Program-made: the position numbers and the translations under genes | In this document: piece after piece, positions 24,727-36,822 of the stretch | Numbering within the stretch: position 1 is the stretch's first letter | How the letters are laid out: each line of letters starts with the position of its first letter | From: Silene latifolia | Taxonomy: Eukaryota > Streptophyta > Magnoliopsida > Caryophyllales > Caryophyllaceae | Assembly (NCBI RefSeq): GCF_048544455.1 | Contig: NC_133537.1 | Span: 15,747,541-15,811,540, forward strand | Direction: 5' to 3' | Length of the DNA stretch: 64,000 nucleotides | The notes under the pieces: model-generated | Seen by the model: only the letters and a program-made list of their open reading frames with translations | What the model was told of the DNA's origin: nothing | Databases searched by the model: none

Positions 24727-26090
24727 CTACTCGTACTCGGTCTCATCACCATCACCGTCCTCATTGCCATCATCATCACCATCATCATTACCGGCCCCGA
24801 ACTCGGACTCACGGATGAAGTAATCCGTGTTCATCGGCATGTCCGAGCCGAAGTCCCCCCTTGGTGCTAGCAAAGGGCTCATGGCTCCCGCCGGGCATGT
24901 GAGAATCTCCCTCTCTAAAGATGGAGGGAGTACCTCCATACCACCTAGTATCATGACCTTCCCCTTGGGTGGAAGGTGGCGTAGGGAAGACCGGGGCACT
25001 ATAGTAGTCGGGGCGCAAATTAATGTCGCCGTAGAGATAGGTCCCGTCCTCCGGATGCCCGCCATCCGGAAATAGGTAGTAGGAGGGGTGGAGGTTGGAG
25101 GGGTGCTTGTATTGGCGCCTCATAAAATCATCATAAACCGGAAATTGACCGATAGAGTGGTCATAGTAAATCCGATCAAGTCGTTGTTGAAGCCCATGCC
25201 GCTCACTAGCGGCGGTTGCCATTTTGATCTTCATATCCTCCATAAAGGAAATGAGGTCGGCGTGGAGAGGGGGTGGTTGTTGTGGTTGGTGACTAGATGA
25301 CCCCTCCCCTTGTTGGAAAGGTCCGGCAACAAAGGGGGAGGAGGGTGTAACATATCGCAAGGATGGTCTCGCGGGGATGATTGGTCGGTCACGGGTATAG
25401 CGAAGATTGGGATTTTGTTGTTGTGGAATGGAGGGATCTTCGGGGCTCTCAATTTCAAGCAAATAATGCGGTGAGTTAGGCACCACTTTCATCTTCTCGG
25501 GGTTAGGAAGGGGAATAGAATTTCTGTCAACACCGTTCACCCGAATTTGCCAATAGTCAAGGCCGTCGTTCGGGTTAGTCTTTAACCAATTGAGGTTGTG
25601 GTGAAGCTAGTTCTTGAAAAGCATAGTATCCCCTATAATGTATCTCATACCACTCAAGTTGACCCTCCGATTGAGCCGCTTTGCCAAATGGGTGATGAGC
25701 CCACCCACAACAGTTGAAGTTGTTTGGCCCGGAGAGTTGCTAAGGCGTTGCAAGGTGAGGGCCAAGTGGTGAGCAATGTCTATCTTGAATGTAGTGGGGT
25801 TGGAACAAAGGTAAGAGACGAGAATTTCCAACTCCTCCGTTCGGAAGTTGTGATTCTCCTCTCGGCCAAAAATAGTCCACCCCATAAACCGGTGCCAAAC
25901 CCGTATAGCAGCATTATGGACAGTATTAGCGGCTCTCTTGACCCCCGGAAGATCGTCTAAACCCGTAGTTGCCTTCCATAAGGCCCCATGGTCAAAGGTT
26001 TCGGGTGCCTTGGCAATGTAATGCTTGAGCCTTTGTCCGTTTACCTTGAAAGCTTGGTCTCCATCGGATATTTCAATCGCCCCATGGGGA
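24727..26090 (-). pseudogene. Athila env-like third ORF (ATHILA ORF-1 family), broken
   Basis: Downstream of integrase on the minus strand. The conserved block VWHRFMGWTIFGREENHNFR followed by TEELEILVSYL is typical of the extra ORF of Athila elements (PF03078, sometimes called env-like; its role is unproven). A stop at 25607-25609 and a frame change near 25060 break it. The middle (24809-25540) is Pro/Gln-rich, with a probable coiled stretch MEDMKIKMATAASERHGLQQ. The C-terminus (24727-24850) is an Asp/Glu/Gly-rich acidic tail in another frame. The block follows the integrase end after only about 45 residues, so DNA between pol and this ORF seems to have been lost. Confidence 0.7.
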
Positions 26091-26095
26091 AAAAC

Positions 26096-28516
26096 TCAAA
26101 CCACCGTGAAAGGTCCCGACCATTTCGACTTGAGCTTTCCCGAAAATAACTTGAACCTTAAGTTAAAGAGAAGAACCAAGTCTCCCACCTTGAATTCCCT
26201 TCTCAAAATTGCCTTGTCATGGAACTTCTTAGTCTTCTCCTTGTAAATCCTCGAACTTTCATAAGCATCGAGGCGAAATTCCTCCAACTCATTCATATCA
26301 AGAAGCCTTTTCTCTCCCGCTTTCTTCATGTCAAAATTCAAGAATTTTGCCGCCCAAAAGGCACGGTGCTCCAATTCAACGGGGAGATGACAAGGCTTAC
26401 CGTAAACCAACCTAAAAGGCGAAGTGCCAATAGGAGTCTGGAAGGCGGTACGGTACGCCCATAGAGCATCATCTAGCTTCATTGACCAATCTTTTCGCGA
26501 CTTTGCCACGGTTTTCTCAAGAATAGACTTGATTTCCCGATTAGAGATCTCGCCTTGCCCATTTGCTTGGGGGTGATAAGCAAGACTTCTTCTATGTTGA
26601 ACCTCATGCTTCTTGAGCAAAGCCTCAAAGGTCTTTTCATGAAAGTGCAAACCTCTATCACTTATGAGTACCCTCGGCACTCCAAATCTTGGGAAAATAA
26701 TATTCTTTGAACTTGCCAACCGATTTGGCATCACATGTCTTGGTAGGAATAGCCTCTACCCACTTACTCACATAGTCTACCGCCACAAGTATGTACTCAT
26801 ATCCATATGAGGAGGGGTAGGGGCCTTGGTAATCTATACCCCATACATCAAACAACTCCACCTCTAGGATGTAGTTCATTGGCATCTCATGCCTCCTTGA
26901 AATATTGTCGCTTCGTTGGCACTTATCACACCCCTTGACATAAGTTGCCACATCATGAAATATGGTAGGCCAATAAAAACCGCATTGGAGCACCCTTGCG
27001 ACGGTCTTCCTCGAACTCCCATGCCCTCCACTTGGCATATCATGGCAATGAGAAATTATCGGCTTCACCTCTTCACTTGGAATGAACCTCCTTATCCCAT
27101 CCGCGTAAGATTTGTATAGGCAAGGTTCATCCCAAAAATATTGCCTTAGATCATGAAAGAATTTCTTCCTCTTATGTGAGTCATAATCATGTGGGATGAT
27201 CCCGGAGACCAAGTAATTGGCAATATCCGCATACCATGGCACTTCACCCAAACTTAGGGACAACAAGTGATCATCGGGCAAATAATCATTGATAGGAAGC
27301 CCATTCTCAACATTGTGGTTGATCAATCGGGACAAATGGTCGGCCACCACATTTTCAACTCCCTTTTTATCTCTTATCTCCATGTCAAACTCTTGTAGAA
27401 GTAATATCCACCTAATCAACCGAGGCTTGGACTCCTTTTTGATGAGCAAGTGTCTAAAAGCAACATGATCGGTGAACACTATCACTTTAGCTCCCACCAA
27501 ATAAGTCTGGAACTTCTCCATAGCAAAGACTACCACCAAGAGTTCCTTTTCCGTTGTTGAGTAATTGGTTTGAGATTCATCAAGAGTTTTGCTTGCATAA
27601 TGAATTGCATGCACCCTTCCATCCTTCCTTTGGCCTAAAACCGCGCCCAAGGCTTGATCGCTTGCATCGCACATTAGCTCAAACGGCAAGTTCCAATCCG
27701 GAGGTTGTATGATTGGAGCACTTGTCAAAGCTTCCTTTAACCTATTAAAAGCATCAAGACATCGGTTAGAGAACACAAAAGGAGCATCTTTGGCTAACAA
27801 TTCGGTCAAAGGTCTCGCAATTTTGGAGAAGTCCTTGATGAAGCGGCGATAAAAGCCCGCATGTCCAAGGAAACTTCTCACCCCCTTGACGTTGGTGGGG
27901 GTGGGAGACTAGCAATGACCTCAACCTTAGCCTTATCGACTTCTATTCCACGACTGGACACTATGTGTCCCAACACGACACCCTCTTGTACCATAAAATG
28001 GCACTTCTCCCAATTAAGCACAAGGTGAGACTCTTGAAACTTGTTCAAAATTTTCTCCAAATTTGCCAAACAACTTTCAAAACATTTCCCAACAACCGAA
28101 AAATCATCCATAAAAACTTCCATTTCTTGTTCAACAAAATCGGAGAAAATGGATATCATAGCTCTTTGAAAAGTAAATGGTGCGTTACATAGGCCAAATG
28201 GCATCCTCCTATATGCATAGGTGCCAAATGGACAAGTGAAGGTAGTCTTTTCTTGGTCACTTGGATAGATAGAGATTTGGAAGAATCCCGAGTAGCCATC
28301 CAAGAAGCAAAAGTAGTTGTGTTGAGCTAATCTCTCCAACATTTGGTCCATGAACGGTAAAGGAAAGTGATCCTTCTGGGTGCATTTGTTCAATTTCCTA
28401 TAGTCCACACACCTCCTCCACCCGGTTACCGTTTTAGTGGGAATCAATTCATTTTTATCATTTCTCACTACCGTCATTCCTTCTTTCTTGGAACCACATG
28501 AACCGGGCTTACCCAC
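26096..28516 (-). pseudogene. Athila pol: reverse transcriptase, RNase H, integrase
   Basis: Three frames make up the pol. RT (28516-27878) has the core YRKLNKCTQKDHFPLPFMDQ, FGLCNAPFTFQR and active site FMDDF. RNase H (27881 leftwards) keeps its acidic residues in [31 protein letters not shown] and [10 protein letters not shown]. Integrase has the HHCC finger ([11 protein letters not shown] ... GCDKCQR), the first Asp in [10 protein letters not shown], the second in LISDRGLHF and Glu in [12 protein letters not shown], and ends in the usual SGPFTVV. Frame changes lie near 28480, 27890 (in a run of C/A) and 26695. No chromodomain is present, as expected for Athila. All catalytic residues I can see are kept; only indels break it. 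Confidence 0.9.
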
Positions 28517-29290
28517 CTACTATCCGAAATAGGATAGATAATACCGGCATCAAGTAGTTTGAGGACCTCTTTCCTCACAACTTCTTTCATTATGGGGTTA
28601 AGCCTTCTTTGTGCCTCAATGGAGGAAGCATCCTCATTTTCAAGCAAAATTCTATGAGTGCACAAAGAGGGACCAATCCCTTTGAGGTCACCAATTGTGT
28701 ACCCAAGGACACCCTTAAACCTTTTTAGCAAAGAAAGTAGTTTTGAGGTTTGGGTGTCATCAAGTTCACTATTTATGATGATGGGAAAAGTGGAAATATC
28801 ACCAAGAAATTCATATCTCAAAGAAGGGGGAAGAGGTTTAAGTTCAACCGTAGGAGGAGGCGTGGAACTCTCCTCCTTCTTACCAACTTCTAACATTTCA
28901 AACTTGGGAGCTTTCTCATGAATCGGAGCGGAGTCCAACATCCACACATATGCAAGAGTTTCAACGTCCTTATCATCAACTTCATACCCATTAACAAGAC
29001 AAGTTTCCAAAGGATCCATAGAGGAAGCTTTTGGGTCATGCTCCTCCATGGGATTCTCTAGAATGTCCACAATGCAACAAGTGTCACCTAAAGAAGGAGC
29101 TTCCATAGACTTGGTGAGTTCAAATTCCACTTTATCTTCACCCACTTGCAAAGATAACTTACCACTCTTCACATCAATCATTGCTCCACCGGTGGCAAGA
29201 CAAGGTCTCCCCAAGATAATAGGCACATTGTAGTCCTCGGGCATATCCATGACAAAGAAATCACATGGTATGATTAGCTTCCCAACAACC
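28474..29290 (-). pseudogene. Athila protease C-terminal part and RT N-terminus
   Basis: Reading left from the insertion of the gag-only element: VVGKLIIPCDFFVMDM and VPIILGRPCLATG complete the retropepsin fold begun at 38093-38399. Then comes a linker of about 170 residues and the RT start (RRLNPIMKEVVRKEVLKLLD, GIIYPISDSRWVSPVHVVP). The frame ends at 28474 and resumes in the next frame at 28516. The 5-bp TSD CAACC at 29286-29290 is part of this coding sequence. Confidence 0.88.
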
Positions 29291-30559
29291 TGTTGGAATA
29301 TGTGTCCTCCGACAATAATGCGATCACGACTGTTGATCATGATGATCACATGTTTAAGTCTCATTAAAATGAATACAATTGGGAAGTAATATTGTTACTG
29401 TCAACTAGTCAACATATATCGGTAATGATTGGTGACTAGAGTTTGACACACCGTCGTGTGACGGTGGTGATCGATTGACCCCTAGGTCATACCTAAAGGG
29501 CAATACTCTTAATTGATTATTTAATTAATCGTATAATGTTACGAGTTAATTAAATTACTTGAAAATTGACGGACGATTTTGGAAGTAAAATTTACGTATC
29601 AAATTGAAATGTGATTAAATGAGATACGGTCTGAGTAATTGAATTGTATCATTACTCGGATGAAATAATTGTTTAATGTAACAATTAAATTGAATGAATT
29701 GTTATAAATACAATCAGTTGTGATTTATAAATTGGTAAAATTTTTGGCACAAGTAAATATGAAATTACTAAGTCAATTTTTGTATGTGACGTATTTTTAT
29801 TAATACGTTGATTTTTAGTATGTTAAAAATACATAACAAATATATGTGACATGTGACATGTAACATATAGACAATTGACAAAAAAATAATATGGAATCCA
29901 TATTAAAGAATGGGCCGAAAATTAGAAGGGTTTATACTAATTATATGTTGTTTGTAATTAGTGGAAAACACAATGATTAAAAGGAAACCTAGCCATGCAA
30001 GCCTATTGTTCCTTGTGAAGAACAATTTCTCCATGCATTGGCTCACCCTAAAGCTCCTCTTACACGGTTTTGGGGAAGCAAATGTGATCATTGTTTTTCT
30101 TTAATTTTGCCTAATAATATACTAAAGGTAGTGTATTATTTCCATTCCATTCACTCATCCAAAATCACAAGTTCTAGTGAGAAGAAAAATCCTCTCTTCT
30201 TCTCTCTTAAAAACCGAAATTTATAAGAGTTTTATAAAAGTTTTTGGTTCAATTTTCTACTAAAATTAATATTATACTAGTATTGTAATATTAATTAGAT
30301 TAAGTGTTAAGCCTTGGGTATAAAGCATAGGGAGAGATCTTACACTTAGATCTTTATTCTTCCATTGGAAAAGCTCAAGAACAAGAAGAGAAAGGTGATC
30401 TCTCTTGTGCCCTAATAGCCGAAATCTACTATGTAAGGACATGATTTCTCCTCTATTTATATTATTGTTTGCATGCATAAGATCCGTAATTAATTTTATG
30501 ACAAATTATTTAGACATATAGGAGTATGTTAACATGTATATGAATCTACATTTCCTTCA
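29291..30559 (+). repeat. Gag-only element 5' LTR
   Basis: TG...CA ends. It differs from the 3' LTR mainly in the first 300 bp (for example GTTACTGTCAACTAG versus GTTATGTCAATGG, and an insertion near the TTGACA...CGTCGTG stretch); the last 900 bp differ by about one base. Confidence 0.95.
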
Positions 30560-30577
30560 ATCGGTATCATGAGCCAC
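30560..30577 (+). other. Primer binding site of the gag-only element
   Basis: ATCGGTATCATGAGCCAC follows the LTR and resembles the iMet complement TGGTATCAGAGCC with a C for G and an extra T. The mismatch may reflect decay or another tRNA. Confidence 0.6.
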
Positions 30578-32819
30578 GGTTGTTTGCATGCAAATTGGTT
30601 AAAAGTTTTTCCGAGTTATATGAATAACAAAATAAAACTTGTAAAATTTGTGTTATTATGATATATCACGAAATTATTACATGCATGTTAATATTTCTGG
30701 TCCTAAAGTGTTTTAGGATATTTTGGTTAATTTTTCGGATTTTTATTGTTCATAATTTACAATAATGGCATTTAAATGTGATTTTATGAGTAAAAATGTC
30801 ATTTTTGGTCTAAAAATAGCTATACTTCGAATTTTCACTTAGTTTTTGGATATGTTGTTACATATATTATTTTGAGATAACCTGTAAATTTTCATAATTT
30901 TTGGACTTGTTATGCTCGAAAAATGAATTTTTCATCATTAAATTCGGATTTAAGAGAAAAATAGGTTAATATGAGTTAAATTTCGAATCTGGTAATAGAA
31001 AATTAATATGTTGTCACATGCAATTTTACAAGATGTGTGTAAAATAATTGGCTATAAAGAAGTCTTTTAGCATGATTTATGAATTTTTGAAGAAAAATAG
31101 CATAAATAGTGACATTATTAGTGAAAAATTAATAAAACATAATCTATGACTTAGGAAAAATGTCTAATGTTGCATTTTATTATATTTTTCAGATCTAAAA
31201 TTGATAAGTTAATGAAAATAATTTTTCCATGTTTTTATGATTATTTTATTAAATATCGATAAACCGCAACATTGTTTTTCCGGAAAATTTTCGAAATTTT
31301 TAACCTAAGATTTTGAACATTATGAGTGTCATGGAATTTTTCCAGAATGTTCATGAATTTAAATTTTGAATTTTGAATTTATTTGAAATTTTTCAATTTA
31401 TTTGAAGTTTAATGGCTTATTTTAGTATTTTTGGTCCATTTATGAACAATTTTGTAAATAAAAGTTAATTATGGTCAAATTATTAGTGAAGACTATATTT
31501 TGAGTCCTAAGAGTTTAGGGTAATTAACTTATGCATAAATATGAGTTTATGTATTTTTGTGATTATAAAATGTTGAAATCACGCAAATCCGTAAAAACCG
31601 AGTAATATACGATATTGGCTAATTAAAAGGCGATTTAGCATAAAATTGAGCATGTTCATACATATTATAATGCTGCATTTTCTTATGATTGTCATAATTT
31701 TAATTTATGTAATTTTTGAATTATGTAATTTTTACTTAGTATGGCCTTAGATTTTAATTGGTATTTCCCGAAATGTATGGGAATATCGATTCGGTTGTAA
31801 TTTTTATTGTGATCTCGTATCACCGTTTTGTAATTTAATAGATTTATTTTATTTTAGTTTCAAATGTATAATAGGAAATTATGTAATTTATTATGTAATT
31901 TTATTCATTCCGGAGTTCCAAAAGACGGATTACTTCAAGAATGGCGATACATAAAGACGGTGTTACCTCGAGATGTGTGCCACAACCGAAGTTCAAGGGA
32001 CCAATGGAGTTGGTTTCCGAATATGTAATAGATTAATAGTTTTTCTATTTTAGGAAAGGCCATACTAGGATTTTTATCTTTATGCTTGCATTTTATTTTA
32101 TGTCACATGCATTGCTAAATCGCCATAACTAAACATGCATCCTTATTTTATCGAGTTTATCGACCGTGTCAATTAGAATTATCGTAGTTCACCGCTTTAG
32201 TTCACTTAAAATGTGATAGATAATAAATTGACATGACCTCTCGCTAAAACTATCAATTGAGACATAGCCTTACCAAATAGTAGAAACCATGAAAACCTAT
32301 TTCATGAGGGAGTGCACTCGGCTACCCCGGGGTACAAACCTTGTTACGTAGGGGAAGTGGGTGATAAATGTCTAATCCACCGAATTCATGTTGATGAGGG
32401 TTTCATCGGCTACCCCGTGCCTAAGTTAATGTGGGTTTGGATAATGGACACATTTATTCGAAATTTGGATTGAACTCAACAAAAGTAATTGATAAGGGTT
32501 TCATCGGCTACCCCGTGCCCTTATTGATGTGTTTTGGGCTATAGATAAATATTAGAGTAATTTTATCGACCAAGAGTTCTAAAAGTAGAATCGATTAAAA
32601 GGTTAATCCACCGAGTTATATTGATGAGGGTTTCATCGGCTACCCCGTGCCTAAGTCGATATGAATTTGGGTCTTGGAATCATTTATTCTAGTTGGGTAG
32701 AGGTCACTAGAAAAATGCGTAAAACTTGTTTAAATCATTCATTTTTACGAGTATAATTAAAACGACAAATGTTTTACTCCTTATATTTTGTTTTGTAGAC
32801 CACTTCTTATTCATAACAA
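30578..32819 (+). other. Long untranslated leader of the gag-only element
   Basis: About 2.2 kb of AT-rich DNA lies between primer site and Gag start. No ORF over 60 codons is present. The last 550 bp contain the repeated TTTCATCGGCTACCCCGTGC block listed separately. Leader RNA of LTR elements usually carries packaging signals. Confidence 0.6.
32301..32653 (+). repeat. Leader repeat TTTCATCGGCTACCCCGTGC, three copies plus a variant
   Basis: GATGAGGGTTTCATCGGC...CCCCGTGCC occurs at 32393-32422, 32491-32519 and 32633-32652; a variant (TTCATGAGGGAGTGCACTCG then GCTACCCCGG) is at 32301-32330. Copies are about 100-140 bp apart and two share the flanking TAATCCACCGA and CTAAGT. They sit just upstream of gag. 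Confidence 0.9.
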
Positions 32820-33716
32820 ATGGCAACACCAACTCCTAATGCTACACCACTCGCTACTTCATCTTGGCTCCGATCCTTTATGGATCGATGTAAACTTGAA
32901 AAGAATGGGTCAAATTTCTCCGAGTGGGATGCCCAACTCAAATTAGCCGCCGAGGGTGACGACAAGCTTCGTTACCTTACCGAGGCCTCTCCACCCGAAC
33001 CCTCCACTAGGTCCACCGCGGCCACGAGGGAAGCCTATGAGACTTACCAAAAGGAGTCCGTCGCAATGAAAAATGTATTAATATTTGCGATGGAGGCGGA
33101 ACTCCAAAGGAGAGCCTTCAAAATGGGCAATGCTAATGAGATTTACTCTAAACTTGTGACCATGTTTTCACAAACTCCGCGGATCGTCCAATATGAGGCG
33201 GCCGCGGCATTCTTTGATCTCGACTTCAAAGAGGGCCAAAAGGTTAGCCCTCATGTGCTCAAACTCATGGAGCTTGTCGAGACCTTGAAAATTCAAAAGG
33301 TTGAAATCCCCAAAGAACTCGTCGTAGATAGGATTCTACACTCCTTGTCTAAAGTCAAGGCATATGTGCAATTCCGGGTGAATTTCAACATGCAAGACAA
33401 GGATGTGTCTCTTGAGGAGTTGCACAAGTTACTTGTGCAAGCCGAGAGGGACATGGGGTTAAATGTGAACCCTCCCAAGGATGTGCTTAACATAAGCACA
33501 AAGAGTAAGGGGAAGTTCAAGAAGAATGGGAGAAAGGGCAAGAAGCTAGCTCCCACATTCACCAAAGCTAAGTCTTGTGAAGCTAGCACATCCAAAGTCA
33601 AGAAGGGTCCTCTTGATAAGTGCCATTATTGTAATGGCATGGGACATTGGAAGAGGAATTGTTCCAAATACCTTGGTGATATCAAAGCTGGAAAGATCAC
33701 TCCAGTAGGTAAATGA
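32820..33716 (+). CDS. Copia-type Gag, intact
   Basis: 298 codons from ATG 32820 (context AACAAATGG). Residues 20-215 form the copia Gag capsid-type domain (LEKNGSNFSEWDAQLKLAA; VSPHVLKLMELVETL; VVDRILHSLS). A Lys-rich stretch (about 225-265) follows, then a CCHC knuckle CHYCNGMGHWKRNC at about residues 269-282. The C-terminus SKYLGDIKAGKITPVGK resembles the end of the Gag at 52579-53211/52566, where the same residues lead straight into protease. Here a stop follows, with a possible GT-AG intron at the last codons. It would make a virus-like particle protein in the cytoplasm. It is the only undamaged retroelement frame in the window. Confidence 0.88.
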   Translation: MATPTPNATPLATSSWLRSFMDRCKLEKNGSNFSEWDAQLKLAAEGDDKLRYLTEASPPEPSTRSTAATREAYETYQKESVAMKNVLIFAMEAELQRRAFKMGNANEIYSKLVTMFSQTPRIVQYEAAAAFFDLDFKEGQKVSPHVLKLMELVETLKIQKVEIPKELVVDRILHSLSKVKAYVQFRVNFNMQDKDVSLEELHKLLVQAERDMGLNVNPPKDVLNISTKSKGKFKKNGRKGKKLAPTFTKAKSCEASTSKVKKGPLDKCHYCNGMGHWKRNCSKYLGDIKAGKITPVGK

Positions 33717-33845
33717 CTAACCTTCTTTTATGTTTCTAAATTCAACTATGGTATTATGATGCAAAGTTGTGATAATGTATCTCCCTTTTTATTGTAAATA
33801 GGGCCTCCACCAAGCAAAGACAAGGGAAAAGAAAAACAAGCATGA
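33709..33845 (+). other. Possible intron and second coding exon of the gag-only element
   Basis: GTAAAT at 33709 and TTGTAAATAG ending at 33801 would bound a 93-nt T-rich intron. Joining would replace the last Lys codon and stop with PPPSKDKGKEKQA and a stop at 33843-33845. The basic, Lys-rich tail and clean reading make a coding second exon plausible, but no transcript evidence is available. Confidence 0.35.
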
Positions 33846-36811
33846 GAAACCATGGAGAAGCTAAGGATAGCTTTTATGGAGCTTTGTTTTTCATTGTCTT
33901 ATTTTAAGTTATGTTTTGGATTCTAGAACTTTGAGTTTCCGTGTTCGACATGGAAAAGTATTTTGGATAATGGTTTGTATTTTGGATGTTGGTGACTTGG
34001 TTTGCAACCCAAGTCACCCGTTTTATCATTTATCCTTTTAATGTTCTAAAATTCATCTTTAAATGCTTGCGTTTTGAAACATAAGATCATTCACTTAAAG
34101 GTGATCTAATAGACAATTATAATGACGGGTTTCATTATATGTCCACATGCTTAAGGCTTGTGTATGATCATTTATGAAGTGATTTTGAGTCTATGAACTC
34201 TCTTAAAGGTATGTCAATCACCAAGTACACACATGAAATCAATTAATATTAGTCTGTCTATGAGATAGTTCTCCTTATACTTCAACATCATTGATTAGTA
34301 TCTCATATGCTATCTTTGAATATATAGTGTATTTATTCTAAAGATAGAGTGGGAGAAAAATGAGGACACAACACACAAGGCAAGATAAAATTGTGTACTT
34401 GTGTAAATGTAGATCTACACAAGAGAAAATGATTTGAATAAAGGTATATCTATTTACATAGTATACCAAATAGATGAGATCTATGGTCTCAAGTTAGTTC
34501 TATATAACTAATGAGACCAAGTGTAGTAATCATAAGAGTAAATTCTCAAAATAACTACACGAGGAGACCAAAAGAAGTTTTGGATAAAAATGACTAATGT
34601 AAAGTCTTAACAAGTTTTGACTAAGTTCTATATGATAAAATTTTGACCAAATAGTTTCAATCATGAGTTTTACTTAAGAGCCTAAATGAATCAAAGTAAC
34701 ATACTAGTTATGATCAAGATTAAGTTGCAAAGATTGATATTCCGATATATTCAATAGCCAACGTTTTAACCACGCAAATGTCATTGCTTAACCTCGCTAG
34801 GAAATGGTTAATCCTCCTTCCGAAAGAGGATTCCGAAGGACGTATTCTAAATATTGTTTATATTTGAATAATGACATTTCTACACATCATTATGACATGA
34901 GTGTGTTAGAGATTTAAAAATCTCTTTCCGTAAGGTTGAGATGAGACCACTTCAAAATAGGCTTTTTGAAAGGATATGATGGGAACATATATGGTTTTAT
35001 CCTAGTAACTTGGCAAAGCAATTTATATTTATATCTTTGACAAATTTCGATTGAGAAGTCAATTTCGAAATATGTTGAATTGAGTGGGAGTTAGGAAATT
35101 CTCATGTGAAGACATGGAATTTAGTGGGAGCTATCATCCTTGAATGTATAAAACTCATTACTTATTAAAGAATGACGAGCTAATACCTTCTTTCATAAAG
35201 AAGCTTTTGAGTTTTCAATTCTGGATGAAAATGGACAATGATGAATCCAATTACATCATGGGATGTTGGATTAGTATTAAAGAGATACACATCGTATCAA
35301 CATATACATAGGATATTCATATGAATGAAAATGGAATTACCATTAGCAGTCATGGTAGTTCATTGAACTTGAGAACGGTTGATCTCATGATTATCAATAA
35401 CTAATGTTTCCGCCATTAGAATAATCATGTACATGTCCAATTTTGAATCATATGCATAAGAGCATGATGATTGGTTGGTGAGCCATAATAGAAACGTCAT
35501 GAATTCTCAAGTAGAATCCGATGAGCGATTTCGGTGTTTGACGGAATACTCGATTATGTGACAATAGGTTGCACATATATATGAAATCCGAACACAGGTA
35601 AGGATTTATGAGAATCCTAAAACTTTCGAGCTAGAAAGAGAAATGAGAAGCCTTGGAAAGATGCTTGGTTGAATGAGAAGTTATTCAAAAACAATCTTTC
35701 CTAGTAAAGCTAGGACTTGTGAGAAGTGCTGTTTGAATAATCTTGTAAATTGTTACAAGATTCTACAAAACATATACCTAGTGCATTGTGTGTGGATGGA
35801 ACACTTGATCAATACAAGTTGTATTATTCATCGCAAATTCGTTCGTTATGAGATGAGCGATAAGAAAGTTCTTTCAAATTAAAGAACCAAAACCAAGGTC
35901 GAGAACCTTGATGTGCACTTGGTAAGATTCATGCTATGAGAGAAAACATGAATGTGAAGGAAAATGCAAGTGTAAGAAGTTTGAACACATGGACACATGG
36001 AATGTTAAACTTCTATTGCAATCAATAAGTGTTTACACTTATGATAAACATCACAAGGTTGCAATATGATATTGACTACCCAAGTGTGATGTCGACATTT
36101 GTCGTATGAGTTATTCTTAACTCACCTTGTACATTGTTATATCCAAACGGGTTGTAGAGACAATTGAACCCGTTAAAGTGAACATGGATTAACATTGTTT
36201 TTGCCCATAGTTACTTAAATGAGGTGACGTCTCGAAGTGACTAGAGTGTGAGGCGATTGATGGCAAGTTCAAGTGCCATACAGTCATGTGAGATGACTAG
36301 TCGATCACATAGCAGCATCTGTTAGGAACATTTTGTCGGGCCTAATGACCGCTTATAGAGTTGTGGCAAATTTATATAGCCTGGTCGTGGCGAGAGCTAC
36401 TATAGTATTCGAATGAGTCGATTCTTTTGACTAAAGACTATTCACCTAAGATGGCACAGTTTCAGATTAACTTTGATTTGTGTTACTACGACCTTCGTAA
36501 ATGGGGTCAAATGGGCATATTTTGGGTTATGATGGCTGTGGCTAGTCGAAGGGAATGAGTGCGATAGGAATTGTCCACCCCTTGTCAGGGTTATAACAAT
36601 ATCTCAGGGCCACTCGAGGAGTAATGAATTGGAAATGCGTGGCCACGCTCGGAAAGTATCTATGACAGATAAGTCCGGTCAATCGCTTATTCTCCGGATC
36701 GAGGAAACCACTCTCGATATGATCACTTGCAAGTACGACCTGAAAGACACCTTGCTTTGAGTGGGAGATAGTAATAGGACAAGAGAATTGGTGACGACAC
36801 TTGTCGAGGAC
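33846..36811 (+). other. Non-coding 3' region of the gag-only element
   Basis: About 3 kb sits where pol would be in a full element. I see no protease, integrase, RT or RNase H residues in any frame. TTGAGTGGGAG-type strings recur (35085, 35120) and look like old polypurine-tract copies. The length is well above an ordinary 3' UTR. Confidence 0.65.
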
Positions 36812-36822
36812 AAGTGGGAGAT
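36812..36822 (+). other. Polypurine tract of the gag-only element
   Basis: AAGTGGGAGAT directly before the 3' LTR. The copia element at 47443 uses nearly the same tract (AAGTGGGAGCT). Confidence 0.85.

Noticed and set aside
24727-26090. Viral envelope gene
   Set aside because: The Athila third ORF is only 'env-like' by position; no signal peptide, membrane span or fusion motif is visible here.
32393-32652. CRISPR-like spaced repeats
   Set aside because: Irregular spacing, plant LTR element leader context and only three copies; these are leader repeats.
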